Below are positions 25,430 to 38,171 of a stretch of DNA of 64,000 nt, piece after piece. The DNA is from Piscicola geometra (lineage: Eukaryota; Annelida; Clitellata; Hirudinida; Piscicolidae). The notes under the pieces are model-generated. The model was not told where the DNA came from, ran no database searches, and saw nothing but the letters and a program-made list of their open reading frames with translations. Where the stretch lies: assembly GCA_943735955.1 (NCBI GenBank), contig OX030959.1, positions 1,597,725-1,661,724 on the forward strand, written 5' to 3'. Position 1 is the first letter of the stretch; the number at the start of each line of letters is the position of its first letter. The position numbers and the translations under genes are program-made.

Positions 25430-26375
25430 TAAAAAGGGTCGCGATGTTAGTTTTGCCACTCTCGCCGTTCTCGCTTGTAAACGCTGGAGGAAAACTCGAG
25501 ACTGTGATTGTCTCTGCATATGCACCTACCGAGTCTTCACTTGCCTCAAAGAAATACTTTTTCTCCGCTGATTTGAGGAGTAGTTAGTTTCATAATATAA
25601 CAGCGCACTGCAGCTTGCAAGTTCCATACGCGCATTAGAACTGACGGTCACAAGACAAATTCTAAAAATGTAGGCCGATTTATGCAAAACCTCTAACTTA
25701 AGAATAAACACACGGAAGTTTAATTAAAACCTTCTCACAATCAATGAGATGAAGCCAATAAAACCTCCAGAATCTGACTATGAAATGACTGCTGAAGCAC
25801 TTCATGACGACGATGAATTCATTGTAAATAATCTACAGCAAGTGTTGCGCTCCAACCCAATAGACATCGAGCTTGATCATTGCGCTGCCGAAGAAAGGAA
25901 ATCTCCAGTTGATGACCAGCTACCGAGGTATCATCTTGATGTCCATTGCAGCCAAAGTCTACAACTGCATGCTTCTCATCTGCATCCGTGAACCCATCGA
26001 CTCGCTACTCAGAAAGAACCAGGCAGGTTTCAGACAGGCCGCAGCTGCATTCAGCAGATTCCCATTTCTAGAAGAATTTTGGACGGCGCATACACTTTTG
26101 TAGACTTCAAGAGAACTTTTGACTAAATTAACAAAGATGTGATGTTTGTAATATTGCGACATCCATCATCATCGTCATGTCCGTGACTGAGTAAGTCATT
26201 TGGTGGAAATAAAGAAAAAAGACGCAGATATAATCCGCCACTCATCCATTCAACATCTAAGAGGCTTTCTGCAAAGTGAGGTTTTTTCTTTGTTTCTCTC
26301 CACTATGCTGGTGGACTACATATCCAAATGATCTGCATGTGAATTCGGATTTACCACCCACTCAAAAAAAGTGGA
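25430..26375 (+). pseudogene. degenerate non-LTR retrotransposon (endonuclease and reverse transcriptase remnants)
   Basis: An endonuclease-like piece ETVIVSAYAPTESSLASKKY is at about 25,495-25,555. The reverse transcriptase part follows as IIALPKKGNLQLMTSYRGI, AAKVYNCMLL, and LLRKNQAGFRQ (about 25,873-26,050), then the catalytic motif A region FVDFKRTFD at about 26,095-26,125, directly followed by a stop. A later FGFTTHS piece near 26,350 fits the same protein. Frameshifts and stops are frequent, so the element is dead. Upstream bases from about 25,130 may be its 5' end. The clade cannot be assigned safely by eye. Confidence 0.7.
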
Positions 26376-27327
26376 ACGAGTCCGAAATGTCAAAAAAGCT
26401 TGACGACTTCGCAAGAACTTGTTATCAAAATATACTTGGAATCTGAACTGGATTTGCCAAATTTTGTCAGAGGGGTCTTTATTGACTTTGAATAAATCCC
26501 GCTCATTTCCAACGCATATGATAACTCGCACTGTTTTTATATTTTCATTTTTGCATCGTAATACCATGAGATGGTTTTTCACTTAAATATTAATCATCAT
26601 TGCCATCATGTAAGTCTATTATCTACAAATAAAACAAACGCCTTCGATTTCGATGCCCCTAGCACATGTTCTATATGTTCATACTGGGGAATCGTCTTTT
26701 TGTTTGGGAAGGGGGTTAAACCCTCCAAAACCCCCTCTAAAATCAAAATCTGATTGGAATCCAACAATCCAGCGCTATAGAAATAGTTGTGATTGATTCA
26801 GAACAGCCAATGCATGAAGTAGACCAGTTTAAATCATGTGTAGTCAAGATAAAGCTGTGAAGAAGTCAGTTCGTCAAACCACGGATAAATAAGTTTCTTG
26901 ACGCCGATCCTTAAAGAGGCAATTTCCTAATTTTTATTTCTTCAGAGAATCTAATTAGTTTTAAACTCGCGATAAATACGTTTGACAGGCATTGCTAAGG
27001 CTGCATAACTTCAATTTCCTGATAGCTGGACTAGAAGTTGAGAGACGTTAAACTGGAACCGTTTATTTAAAGTTAAAAATTTAACACCAAACAGTAAATC
27101 ACGTTCAAAGAATATTAGACTAAAAACTATATGGCCAGTGAAGTCTTACCATCGTAACCACCACTAACGCGACTGGAGGTTTGCAACTTAAAAGTGGAAT
27201 TGGTGGATGAAATAGCAGTAAAGAATTACTAACTAGATGACGCACCAAAATAACAAAGATGCTTGTCATCAATCTTAAATAAATTAAACTGTTAATAATA
27301 AATACAAATTGAGATGTCGCTATAGTC
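26376..27327. other. intergenic with a short retroposon tail
   Basis: Contains a GCGCTATAGAAAT tail at 26,769-26,800, preceded by a GGGGTTAAACCCTCCAAAAC block at about 26,712-26,740. Otherwise AT-rich, and no gene could be supported. Confidence 0.5.
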
Positions 27328-28307
27328 TATTTCTCAGGCTTTTTTTCCTCAGCTTGGGTTTCTTGCACCTTTTTTTGAGCAGCCTCTGCTGTTGGCTTGT
27401 CTTCTTTCTTGTCCTCCTCTGGAAGGCTCGAATGGCTTGGGGCGGCATCTCCATCTCCTTCTGTCTTCTCCTTGTCTTCGTGCTTCTCATCTGTCTTCTC
27501 AGCTGCCTTTTCATCAACCTTCACCTCAGCTTTCTTTCCTTCCTTTTCAGGTGACTTCTCTTCTTCTTTGGCATTTTTTTCCTTTTTCTGAAATGTAAAA
27601 TAATTTTTATGAAAGATTTTCTAATTATTTTTAAAATAAAAAATATAAATAGTATAGGAAACATGCAAACCTTGGAATTCCTCTTGGGAGTGGGCTTTTT
27701 TTTCTCCTCAACTGGCTTTGGTTCAGATCTCTTCCTCATACTCCGGCCTCCAGACGTGTCCAAATCTCCATACAGGGCCTTCGCTACGAAGAATAAAAAT
27801 TTAATTAATTTCAGTCTTAGAAGTCAAAACATTAAGAGATTAAAGTTAGTAAACCTTCTGCAATCATATCGGAGTCTGATCTCTTTTTTCGTCCACCGGA
27901 CTTTTTGACTGCAGAGTTTTCCTGCATTTGTGAAAAAAATTAAAAAATCGAAAAATGAAATATAAAAAGAACTTACATTTTCAGTTTTGGCTTTTTTGGC
28001 AGGAGAAACTTCCTCGCTTCCATCTTGATGTGAAGTCTGAAAACGTGAAATAAAGGTTACGCCAACGTGATCCGGCTAATTTTAAATAAATCAAATCGCA
28101 AACTAAAATAGACCGAAAGTGAGTATTTTAAACAAGGAACAATATTTTCTATAAAAAACGAAATTACAGGCGAAAAAAATTTCGCGGTATTTGTAAGGAT
28201 GCTTCTTTCGCGTAAATTCGATCACCGATTAATCTAAATAATAAACTTACATCGTTTGCTGATTTCTTATCATTCTTAAGAGTTTTATCTTCAGTTTGAG
28301 TCGACAT
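27328..28307 (-). CDS. Lys/Glu-rich nuclear-type protein, not recognised
   Basis: A 188-residue protein in five small exons (28251-28307, 27977-28036, 27855-27921, 27671-27783, 27328-27597), all phases consistent and donors mostly GTAAGT. The N-terminal half has three basic clusters that look like nuclear localisation signals: PAKKAKTE, KKSGGRKKRSDSD and GGRSMRKRSEPKP. The last exon is almost entirely Lys, Glu, Asp and Ala (for example EKAAEKTDEKHEDKEKTEGD). The layout of basic blocks then an acidic Lys-rich tail recalls small chromatin proteins such as HMGN, but I see no diagnostic motif, and HMGN proper is known from vertebrates, so I give no name. The short stretch AKALYGDLDTSGGRS is the least repetitive part and would be the best query. 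The gene starts 307 bp downstream of BRCC3 on the same strand. Confidence 0.75.
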
Positions 28308-28613
28308 GTTTTAAAATTATTTCAATAAATTTTCCTAAATTTATCGAAACGGTGGACCTTAAACGACGCCGCTAATAACTTTTGCTAACGCTGGTGAATG
28401 GTCACATGACACGATCGCATTCAGCAATTGGCCAGCGCAAAAACCCCGCTATTTAGATTTTAAAATAAGGTAAGCGCTTTAAATATAATAAAAACGATAC
28501 TTTTATTAATTATTTAAATGAAGAAATTTAAATCACAATCTGGGTATTTTTAAAATAAATAAATTTCCCTATTAACACTTTTGGCATATGAATAAAATAG
28601 TATAAAATATCAT

Positions 28614-31600
28614 TCATATAGAAGTTTCTCCATAGAATTTTTGTGGTGATTTAGATTTAATTGGATTAGCCTTTAAAGAACTACTAGAATAAGTTGGAAG
28701 TGTAGTGGACGATGGTGGAGCATGGGAAGAAAGAGTTGAACCCACAGCACTATCACATTTTCTACTAAAATCTCGAAAATTAACTTTCCTTGGGGTTTCA
28801 TCATCTAAAAGAAGCGCAACTTCTGATGTTTTAATTGGAAAGGAACTTTGGTATTTCAGAGCTTCTAATTCTTTTTTGAGTTTTTCCTTTTCCTGCCGGA
28901 CACTCTGTATTCGTGAAGTCGTTGAATCGAATTCGTTCTCGTAATATGATATCAAGGGCACGTGTATCGACTCGATGATTTGGATGAGGTTCTTGGTGAA
29001 AACTGCAAAGTGAAAAACTATTGAAAGACTCTTGAACAAGCAATCAAACACCAATAAAAAGGGCTCTTGAAAAAAGTTCAAGTCTTTATAAATGCAGCGA
29101 CAACTGACTGGAATTGTTGTAGAGACAAGTGAAGGGCTGCTGGGGAGAGGTCTGCTGGAAGGACTCGAACACCTCCGACTCCTCCTGCAAGAAGATGCTG
29201 GCCAGCGAGCTGAAGGACTGCAGCACCGGAAGAGACATGCTCTTCGTCGCCACCACTTCGATGCTCACATCCACCCGTTCATACGAACTGCATGAGAGAT
29301 TGAGGCATTAAAAGATTATTCAATTTGTGAAAAAGCGCTATATAAATGTATTTGATTGATTGAATGATTGTATAACCACTATCGATACTTTTTGAGCACA
29401 GTGCAATACTTGGTGTAAGATGATAATACTTTTAGCGCTATGAGAGGTGAAGTTTACCCGTCGTCAAGGTGAATCGACTGGAAACAACACACTTGCATTC
29501 GATTCACCTGCTGTGATGGAAGAGATAGAGAATGAGTCATGATTGGAATATTGGAATAATAATAATAATAATTGTCATTTTTGTATAGCGCCCGGGCACG
29601 CAACTGAAGCGCTTTCACTGCGTCGTAATGCAATAAAGAAATAAAAGTAATTATAATAGTAATGTTATGAAAAGGAAAGCAAAGAGTAGCATGGAGTAAT
29701 TATTTTGAGTGATAAGCTAAGTTAAAGTAATGAGTTTTCAGTTTGGCTTTGAAAGTCGAAAATTGGTTGATGCTTCGAAGTGCAGGTGGAAGGGCATTCC
29801 AAGTTGTTGGAGCTGCGTGACGGAAAGCTCTTTTTGAGATGTTGTTTGTAGTGGATTCTTGGTTGAGGAGAAGAGATGAAGATGAACGCAGTTGTTTTTT
29901 TGATGTTTTTTTAGTTATGAGTTTGCTGAGATATGACGGTATTGAGGTTTGAAGAATTTTGAATGTGGTGATGGCTATTTTAAAGGATATTCGGAAGTCT
30001 ATAGGAAGCCAGTGGAGTTTTATAAGATTTTCCTTTGATGATTGAACAAGGTGATGGCCTGGGTAATCACAGTTGAGTGTGATTCTAGCCGCCTTGCTTA
30101 AAACTGACTGTAGACGATATCTTTTTTGATTGGTGATATTATATAATAGCGAGTTACAGTAGTCAAGTCTGCTTAGTATTAGACATCGGGAAAGTGAGGC
30201 GGAGAGATCAGTAGTAATGAATGGGCGTATGTGTTTGATTGCTTTGAGATGATAGTGTGATGATTGGATGATAGATGTGATGTGGTTTTTGAAAGTGAGT
30301 TTGCTGTCTAGGGTGACTCCGAGTATTTTGAGAGTGTTATTGATGGGGATTTTATCTGAGTTGATGTTGACAAGTGATATTGTGTTTAAACTATTTAATT
30401 AATAAGGGGTGCCTAGTTTTATTATTTCTGATTTAGTGGTGTTAAACTGGAGATAGTTATTTAGGAACCAATAAATAAATAAAATTGATAGATTCACCTA
30501 ATTATAATTAACATGTTGTCTTTAGAATACTATTTCCAAAAGAAAATAATGAAAACATTGAAGGTAATAAGAAACATTTAAAAGTTTAAACATCACACTC
30601 ACGATGTGTTCAACACAGTACATTACAATAAGATAAAATGGCATAATTTCATTGATCTTCAAAACTCCACCTAGCACCATCATCATCATCACCACACCAA
30701 AAGGCCTCACAATCGCCTGGGAAGTGTTGAAGACTGAGAGGATCAGGCCGATGAAGCACTGGTCGAGCAGCTGGTATGAAGCCTGTGTTCGTATGTCTGC
30801 AATGGTGGTTAAGAGTTGAAGAGTTGAAGGAAAATGAAGTTGTGTTGCAACTTGCAAATAAGTCAAATTAATTTAATTCCAATTTAAATTATATGGCTCT
30901 ACTTTAATACTTTTTTAAATACAAAATAACATCAATGTAAAGCAATCAAATAAAGAATGCTGAATAATTATGAAAGTATCAGCAGATTGACTCACCAACA
31001 TCAGAGGGCATGGCAGTGATGTGGGGGTGGGAATGGTACCATCCAACAATGCTAAGGCACTTCTGCAGTTTCTCACTCAAGTTCTATAAGAAAGTTTGGC
31101 ATTGGCGTTTGAAGAAAAAGAATACAAATTGTGTAATGAAGAAGTTTTTACAAAATTATTAATAAAAACTTAATTATTTGAAGATTGAAAAGTATTCATT
31201 TAAAGATTTCAGTTTAAAAATTAAAATTGACCTCCACATGAGAAGTAGCCTGAGACAACTGTTCTGGAGAGATTTCAACGCGATCTGGCTTCTTGTCAGA
31301 GCGTTTGAGCGCCAGAGCTGACGAGACTTTGTAGACGCCCTCATCTACTTTCTTAATTGAGAAAAAATCATGATTGTCAGGCTCATAAAATTATATAGGA
31401 TTCTTGAAAGAAACTATGCAATAGTAATATGGGAATAGTTACTTTATTTAGATTCTAAATAAAGTAACTATTTACTTTTTAAATTAACTATTTAATTGAC
31501 TTCTAAATTTTAAAAGTCAATTAACCACATTAAACAAATTACTTATTCAAATGAATTTAATTAAAATTTACGATGACTACAAGGAAACTTTAAAATTTAA

Positions 31601-31728
31601 ATTAGAATAAAATTGTTATTCCGAACCTCTCCAACCAAGAGTCCCATTATTTCCTCCTTTTCTGTCACGTAGGCATGTGCAGCACAAAATGAAAATACAT
31701 CGCTGGAAAGAAGAACTTTTCTGAGCAT
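28614..31728 (-). CDS. BRCC3: BRCC36-type K63-specific deubiquitinase
   Basis: A 338-residue protein in seven exons: 31627-31728, 31232-31351, 30996-31083, 30711-30796, 29458-29510, 29109-29287, 28614-29002. BRCC36 is a zinc-dependent JAMM protease that cleaves Lys63-linked ubiquitin chains in the BRCA1-A complex (DNA damage) and the BRISC complex (cytoplasm). The MPN+ domain is complete: the Glu motif EKEEIMGLLVGE (residues 23-34) and the metal site GWYHSHPHITAMPSDVD, with His91, His93, Ser101 and Asp104. KRSDKKPDRVEISPEQLS, SIFTKNL and the following C-terminal helix with its coiled coil (EKEKLKKELEALK) are typical of BRCC36. The C-terminal tail after about residue 270 is Ser-rich and not conserved. 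The intron between exons 4 and 5 has taken in a LINE fragment, and the next one a short retroposon tail. Human BRCC36 has 316 residues. Start is the only ATG upstream of the conserved region in exon 1. Confidence 0.93.
29327..29370 (+). mobile_element. retroposon 3' tail in BRCC3 intron
   Basis: AAAGCGCTATATAAATGTAT followed by TTGATTGATTGAATGATT, the same tail type as at 4565-4635. It sits in the intron between BRCC3 exons 5 and 6, on the strand opposite to the gene. Confidence 0.55.
29556..30480 (-). mobile_element. 5'-truncated LINE, reverse transcriptase C-terminal end
   Basis: The minus strand stays open for more than 200 codons, ending at 29,700, without any Met. It encodes TLKILGVTLDSKLTFKNHI, SRLDYCNSLLYNI, LHWLPIDFRISFKI, PSYLSKLI and AAPTTWNALPPALR, the classic end of the reverse transcriptase of L2/CR1-like non-LTR elements. 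One stop (after LGTPY) lies at about 30,402. A 3' UTR with CTTCAGTTGCGTGCCCGGGC and GCGCTATACAAAAATGACAA runs into (ATT)n at about 29,556-29,575. The 5' end is lost near 30,480, as is usual for LINE insertions. It lies in a BRCC3 intron in the sense of the gene. The good preservation suggests a fairly recent insertion (inference). Confidence 0.88.
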
Positions 31729-32073
31729 TTCCAGCTCTGACTTTATAAATCAGGAAGCGAACAATCTAAATTTTAAAAGTACGAACCAAAGCAACTTTAA
31801 TATAAAAGTAATGGCTGTATCAAAGAATTAAAGAAACAAATAATTTATTTCTAATAGTCTAAGAATTTTATATATACATTCATAAAGTCAACTTTAATTT
31901 TCGCCAAATCATTTTAACAAAATAATGAATTTGTAAATAAATTTTATTCAAACTTAAAGCACAAATACCTTTTTATTCACTATAAAAAATGAATAAAAAA
32001 TCTTATTTAATTCCTAATGCGGGCAAGGGCAGAGAAAGTTGCCATTTTCATCTGCTGAAGACGACAAAAACGT

Positions 32074-33347
32074 CTACTTGAAGTTCTTGCACAGTTGCTG
32101 GTTCAACTGCAGAAGAAGTTATCAACGGAATAACAATCACAGGCGAAATCATTAAAAATGGCTTTAAAATGTTGGAATTGTTAAAAATGGGAAATAAATG
32201 AGGCAAGATGTCACCTCATGGAACTTGTGGATGTTCATGACGAAGAAGTCTCCATACTTCCTCTCCACTTTGGTGTCGGCAATGTGGATCATGTCCTGTC
32301 ATTATAATGGACTGAATACCAAACATACAAAAGACCATGAGTTAAAAAGAGAAAACAGCACAAAAAATCTCCTCAACAAAACCCCTCTAAAGAACCTTAT
32401 CGATGTAGAAGTCGAGTTCGGAGGAGCTCTGGAATTCGCCCTCCAAGTAGCTGGTGCCCTTGCTCCATACCATGTTGAGCATCTTGTGCTTGAAGCACAT
32501 CAGCTGACTCAGCAACTCCGCCTCTTTCATGCCCATGAACGAGGCCAGCTTCGAGATGGGCATCGTCGTGTACAGCTTCAGGTAGCTCCTGTGTCGTTTG
32601 GTGTTGTTGTGGTGGTTTGGTGTTGTTGTTGTGGTGGTTTGGTGTTGTTGTTGTTGTAGTGGTTTGGTGTTGTTGTTGTGGTGGTTTGGTGTTGTTGTTG
32701 TTGTGGTGGTTTGGTGTTGTTGTTGTGGTGGTGGTTTGGTGTTGTTGTGTGGATGTTGTGGTTTGTTGCGGTCTTTTGGATTTTGTGGCAGTTATTAGAG
32801 AATAGTGACGTCAAACAATTTAATATATAACGTAAAAACTTGAAATAGAACAATAAATAAAGACGAAGCATAACGCAAAAAAACAAAAATAAAATAGAAT
32901 AGAAGAAATGCAAAGAAGACAAAGTTTGTTTTTGGTCTTGAAGCTCGTCCAGGTTCACGGCACGTTAAACATATATTCTATTCGAATAATGCATCACTAT
33001 ATAGACTTGTTTGCATATAGACCTGATGGTGTTGATGTTCAGTTGGCTGGTCACCTCGGCGAGGAAGACATTCAGCTGCTGGATGTAGGGCTCCTTGTGG
33101 TAGTTGGCGTTCTGCACGGCGCCCCAGCCAGGCGGGTGGGCGAACAGGAACTTGGGACATGCGAACTTGAAGAAGTGCTCAAACTCCTTCAGATCTCCCT
33201 TCTGCCGTCGTGGTTGAGGTGCTGGTGATGACTGAGTCCGTCATTTATTATGATTAAAGAAAATATATTTTCAACACACTTCACTAGAATTGGTTACTGA
33301 ATAATTATGCTTCACCCCTCTCAACACAGCCACACAGCCACACACAG

Positions 33348-33429
<82 letters not shown>

Positions 33430-36400
33430 CAAACACACACAAACACACCTGCATGCTGATGAGGTTTTCTGAGAACTTCTCGCGTAGGTAGGAGCTGATG
33501 GTTTCGTCGATGGACATGGGGTGGAGGGAGAGGCAGATGAGGAGGAGGGAGAACATCTGCTCGTTCTGCTTGTTCAACTGGTGGAGGTGGAAATGGAAGT
33601 GAAATAGAAAGATGCCATTTTAATGAGGTTGGTCCCGATACAAATGGTAAAAGAGCCAGGAAAAATCATCGTTTTTTAATACATATAACGCCTGGGCACG
33701 CAACTGAAGCGCTCTTTCACTAGAGCATCGGTTGTTTTCGAATCTAGATTCAACCGTTGGTCGAGCCGAGTCGTTACACGCTCAAATACCCGTTCGGAAA
33801 AAGGTCATTTTACAACAATAGAATCATCTTTCGCACCTGGTTGTAGAGGTAGGTCTTGTTCTGGAAGTGCTGCTTGGTCTTCTGGATGAAGAGCAGCACG
33901 TTCGTGAAGGTGGTGATGGCGTCCTTGTATCTGAAGAAGGCACGCCATGTTTGTCAAGTTAAAACTTGAAGTGCATCATCATACAATGTACCCTTTTGCT
34001 GAACCTTAGTAGACCTCCATTGAGCAGCCCTAATCTGCCCTTATGCTCAAGTACGTTATTATTGACGATGGTGGATGGTGACGAAGGATGATGATAAGAA
34101 GAAGAAGAAGGCAACCTGCGCATCATCATGTAGGCGAATCCAACGTAGTAGCACGTGGTGATGTGGCACGTGGAGACGCGGAAGTAAGACGGCTGTGCTT
34201 GCTGTGGTAATAATGATGATGATGATGATAATAATGATGATGATAACGATGATGATAATGATAATAATGATGCTCCTTTGTACGGGTAATTGTTAATTTT
34301 GAAATCACACACATGCCATCGGAACCACTTCAAAACACACATAACAACGAACGTAACTGATGCTGATAATAATGATAATAATGACGCTCTTTTATAATGG
34401 TAATTGAAGGCACAGTAGCACACCGCACAACGTGCCACAACGAAGTGACCTTCTTGATGAAGTTGATCTTGTCGACTGCCTTCAGGGCGAGGTGGTAGTC
34501 TCCGAGGAGGGAGTGCAGTCGGAGCAGGCCCACCAGACTGAAGTAGCCGAGCATCTTGTACAACTCGTGCCGTCCAAACTCCCCTGCCACCTGTGTGGGA
34601 GGGTTGAGTGGTGTGGAGGTTGGAGAGTGTGGGTGTGTGTGGGAGGAAGAAGGGTGGGTGGAAAGCACAATAATGCGAATAACATTTATAATAAATAGAT
34701 TAAATAAATATTCAATAACTTAAGTCCGTTTAACCTTTAAAGGCATTAATCTCAAATTAAACGTAACGCTGATTCTAAACAAACAAGACATAACCACCTA
34801 ACCCCCCATCAAATCAATCACCACTCCACCCCTTCCCTTCCACACACCAAGTCGGGGTTCTCTCCAGCAATATACGCCTCCAACTGCTGGTTGATGTCCG
34901 ACTTATCGACCAGCGTGTGCAGCACGTTGAGGATGTGGTGCACGTTCCAGTGCGAGGCGTTGGTCGACAGCATCTCGACCTCCTCCTCCTTCTTCTTGGA
35001 CGCCTTCGAGCAGTACTGGCTGAACGACTGGTACTGTGGTGTGGCGGGGCGTTCGGTGCTTTTCGTTGTTTGGTGATGATGATGCTCATTTCCGCAGTGC
35101 CCTCACAACATCGTATGACTTAGCACGGCACTTCTCGACACTATTATAGTATTGTGTTAGAGAATGCCACTCCACTCTACTAGAATATTCGTTACAGCAC
35201 AACACCATCCCATTAACATACTGGTTACAGCAGAGAATACAATGAAAGACAAAAAAAATCCCGATACAAGACAATACAACGAAGAATATTATATACGTGG
35301 CGTGAACCCAGACGAGCTTCATGACCACGGGACAGCACCACACCACTAAGCGACAACTGCTTAGAACCTGGTAGATGAACTCGTCGATGATGTCCCACAG
35401 CCACTGGTTTGGCAGCATGAGCGACACTGGGTGCTTGGCGTCTGTGATGGTGGTTGTTGTAGTTGTAGTCGATCATCAAAATGCTGACTTGAAGCATTTA
35501 TATGTTGATGCAATGTTAATATAATAGGTTTCAGAGCAAGTTAACTCATTTAATAAAATCATGGGTCGTATATTTTTCGAAAATTACATAAATTATTTCA
35601 TTTTCTTCATCATTATCATCATCCCCATAATCCTCATAATCATCATCATGATCACCAATGATGTAGTTGAAGAGCTGGCAGTAGTTCTGGAAGCTCTCAA
35701 CTCTCTCCTTGAAGGAAGGTCCATTCTGCAACTGTTGAATATTCAGTGGATAATGAAAAGTGGTGATGCATGAAGTGGTGCAATGCATTATTCATGAAAG
35801 CACCTGATGCATATTAGAAGTGTTTGAAGGGTTTAGCAATGCATAATGAGTTTAGAGTGGAAGAATTGAAGTTAAAACCTTGGCGTAGATGTGTCTGTAG
35901 TACAACTCCTTGTACAGAATCAGAAAGATCTCATCTGTTCAAAAATGATGTTTGTGGATACTTTAAATGAATCATGATTTCAGATATTGCCATTAGAATT
36001 ATTTGAAGTGAATTAATGTGCATACATGTTCTCTGAAGTTCTGTATTTGTATAACATACGATGTACAGATGGTTATGAGGAAAAGCAACGGCACACTGAC
36101 CGGTCTGCATGTAGGTGGCGACCATCTCTGCAGAGGGCCACTTCTCTTCAGGGAAGAAGCGCTCAGTCAGTTTGTTGAAGCTGTCAGAGAAGCCAAATTG
36201 AGCTTAAACCAAGATAACTTATTATACAGCATGGAATAACTTTTAGATCATTTACATTGTATTTACTAAATAATTTACATTTACTAAATGTCACATTTAA
36301 TGACAAACCCTTCCTCGTAGGCATTCTGGATCTCAAAGAGGTTGTGTTCCTGGATGCTGTGCTGGAAGTAGATGAGGAAGCTCTTGATCACCTCGGGGAT

Positions 36401-36759
36401 GATGAAGCTGTTCTTGTGCTGGTAGTCACCGCCCTGGTGGCTCTCCACTGCTGTGTTTGATGCGTTTGTTCATTCAATGCCATTGAGCCAATCGTCATTG
36501 GGAGGTGTATGTGCACTAAATTAATATAAATTGATTTTAAAAAAATATTTTAATGGAAATCGTAAGCTTATTATCATCTATTGATTTGATTAAATTTTTT
36601 AATGATTCAAACCATAATCGCTATTCTGTCTCTGGTGTCCATATTGCTGATCATACTGCATCAAACAAATAGTTATAAAGTTGATTATAAGTTCATATTT
36701 TAAAATAAAAAAAGATGCCATACCGTATCATCAGGGTAGACTTCACTTTCATGCCACAT
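32074..36759 (-). CDS. EIF3L: eukaryotic translation initiation factor 3 subunit L
   Basis: A 537-residue protein in 16 exons: 36724-36759, 36613-36655, 36309-36450, 36101-36180, 35879-35934, 35656-35725, 35368-35441, 34848-35033, 34450-34590, 34116-34192, 33837-33930, 33449-33577, 33023-33201, 32396-32588, 32215-32295, 32074-32106. All phases agree. eIF3L is a PCI-domain subunit of the cytoplasmic eIF3 complex, which loads mRNA and initiator tRNA on the 40S subunit. Recognisable blocks in order are [109 protein letters not shown] and the C-terminal [18 protein letters not shown]. Human eIF3L has 564 residues; the deficit is mainly in the poorly conserved N-terminus ([18 protein letters not shown]). 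The start is the first ATG in the first exon found; an upstream 5' exon could extend it. Several introns are largely simple repeat. Confidence 0.95.
32596..32765. repeat. TTGGTGTTGTTGTGGTGG-type minisatellite at a splice acceptor
   Basis: About nine copies of a 17-24 bp unit. It starts 7 bp upstream of the EIF3L acceptor at 32589-32591. On the minus strand it reads as a CACCAAACCACCACAACAAC run leading into the acceptor, so it occupies the place of the polypyrimidine tract. Confidence 0.92.
33326..33448. repeat. (CA)n microsatellite starting at a splice donor
   Basis: On the minus strand the EIF3L exon at 33449-33577 is followed directly by GTGTGTTTGTGTGTGTTTGT and then pure (TG)n, so the donor GTGTGT is itself part of the repeat. 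Confidence 0.95.
33683..33725 (-). mobile_element. LINE/SINE 3' tail fragment
   Basis: On the minus strand AGCGCTTCAGTTGCGTGCCC is followed by AGGCGTTATATGTAT, nearly identical to the tail of the BRCC3 LINE. It lies in the EIF3L intron between the exons at 33837-33930 and 33449-33577. Confidence 0.6.

Positions 36760-38171
<1,412 letters not shown>

Noticed and set aside
30711..30796. GC-AG intron in BRCC3 after CACTTCCCAG
   Set aside because: A normal GT donor lies six bases further on (ATT|GTGAGG), keeps frame and adds only two residues.
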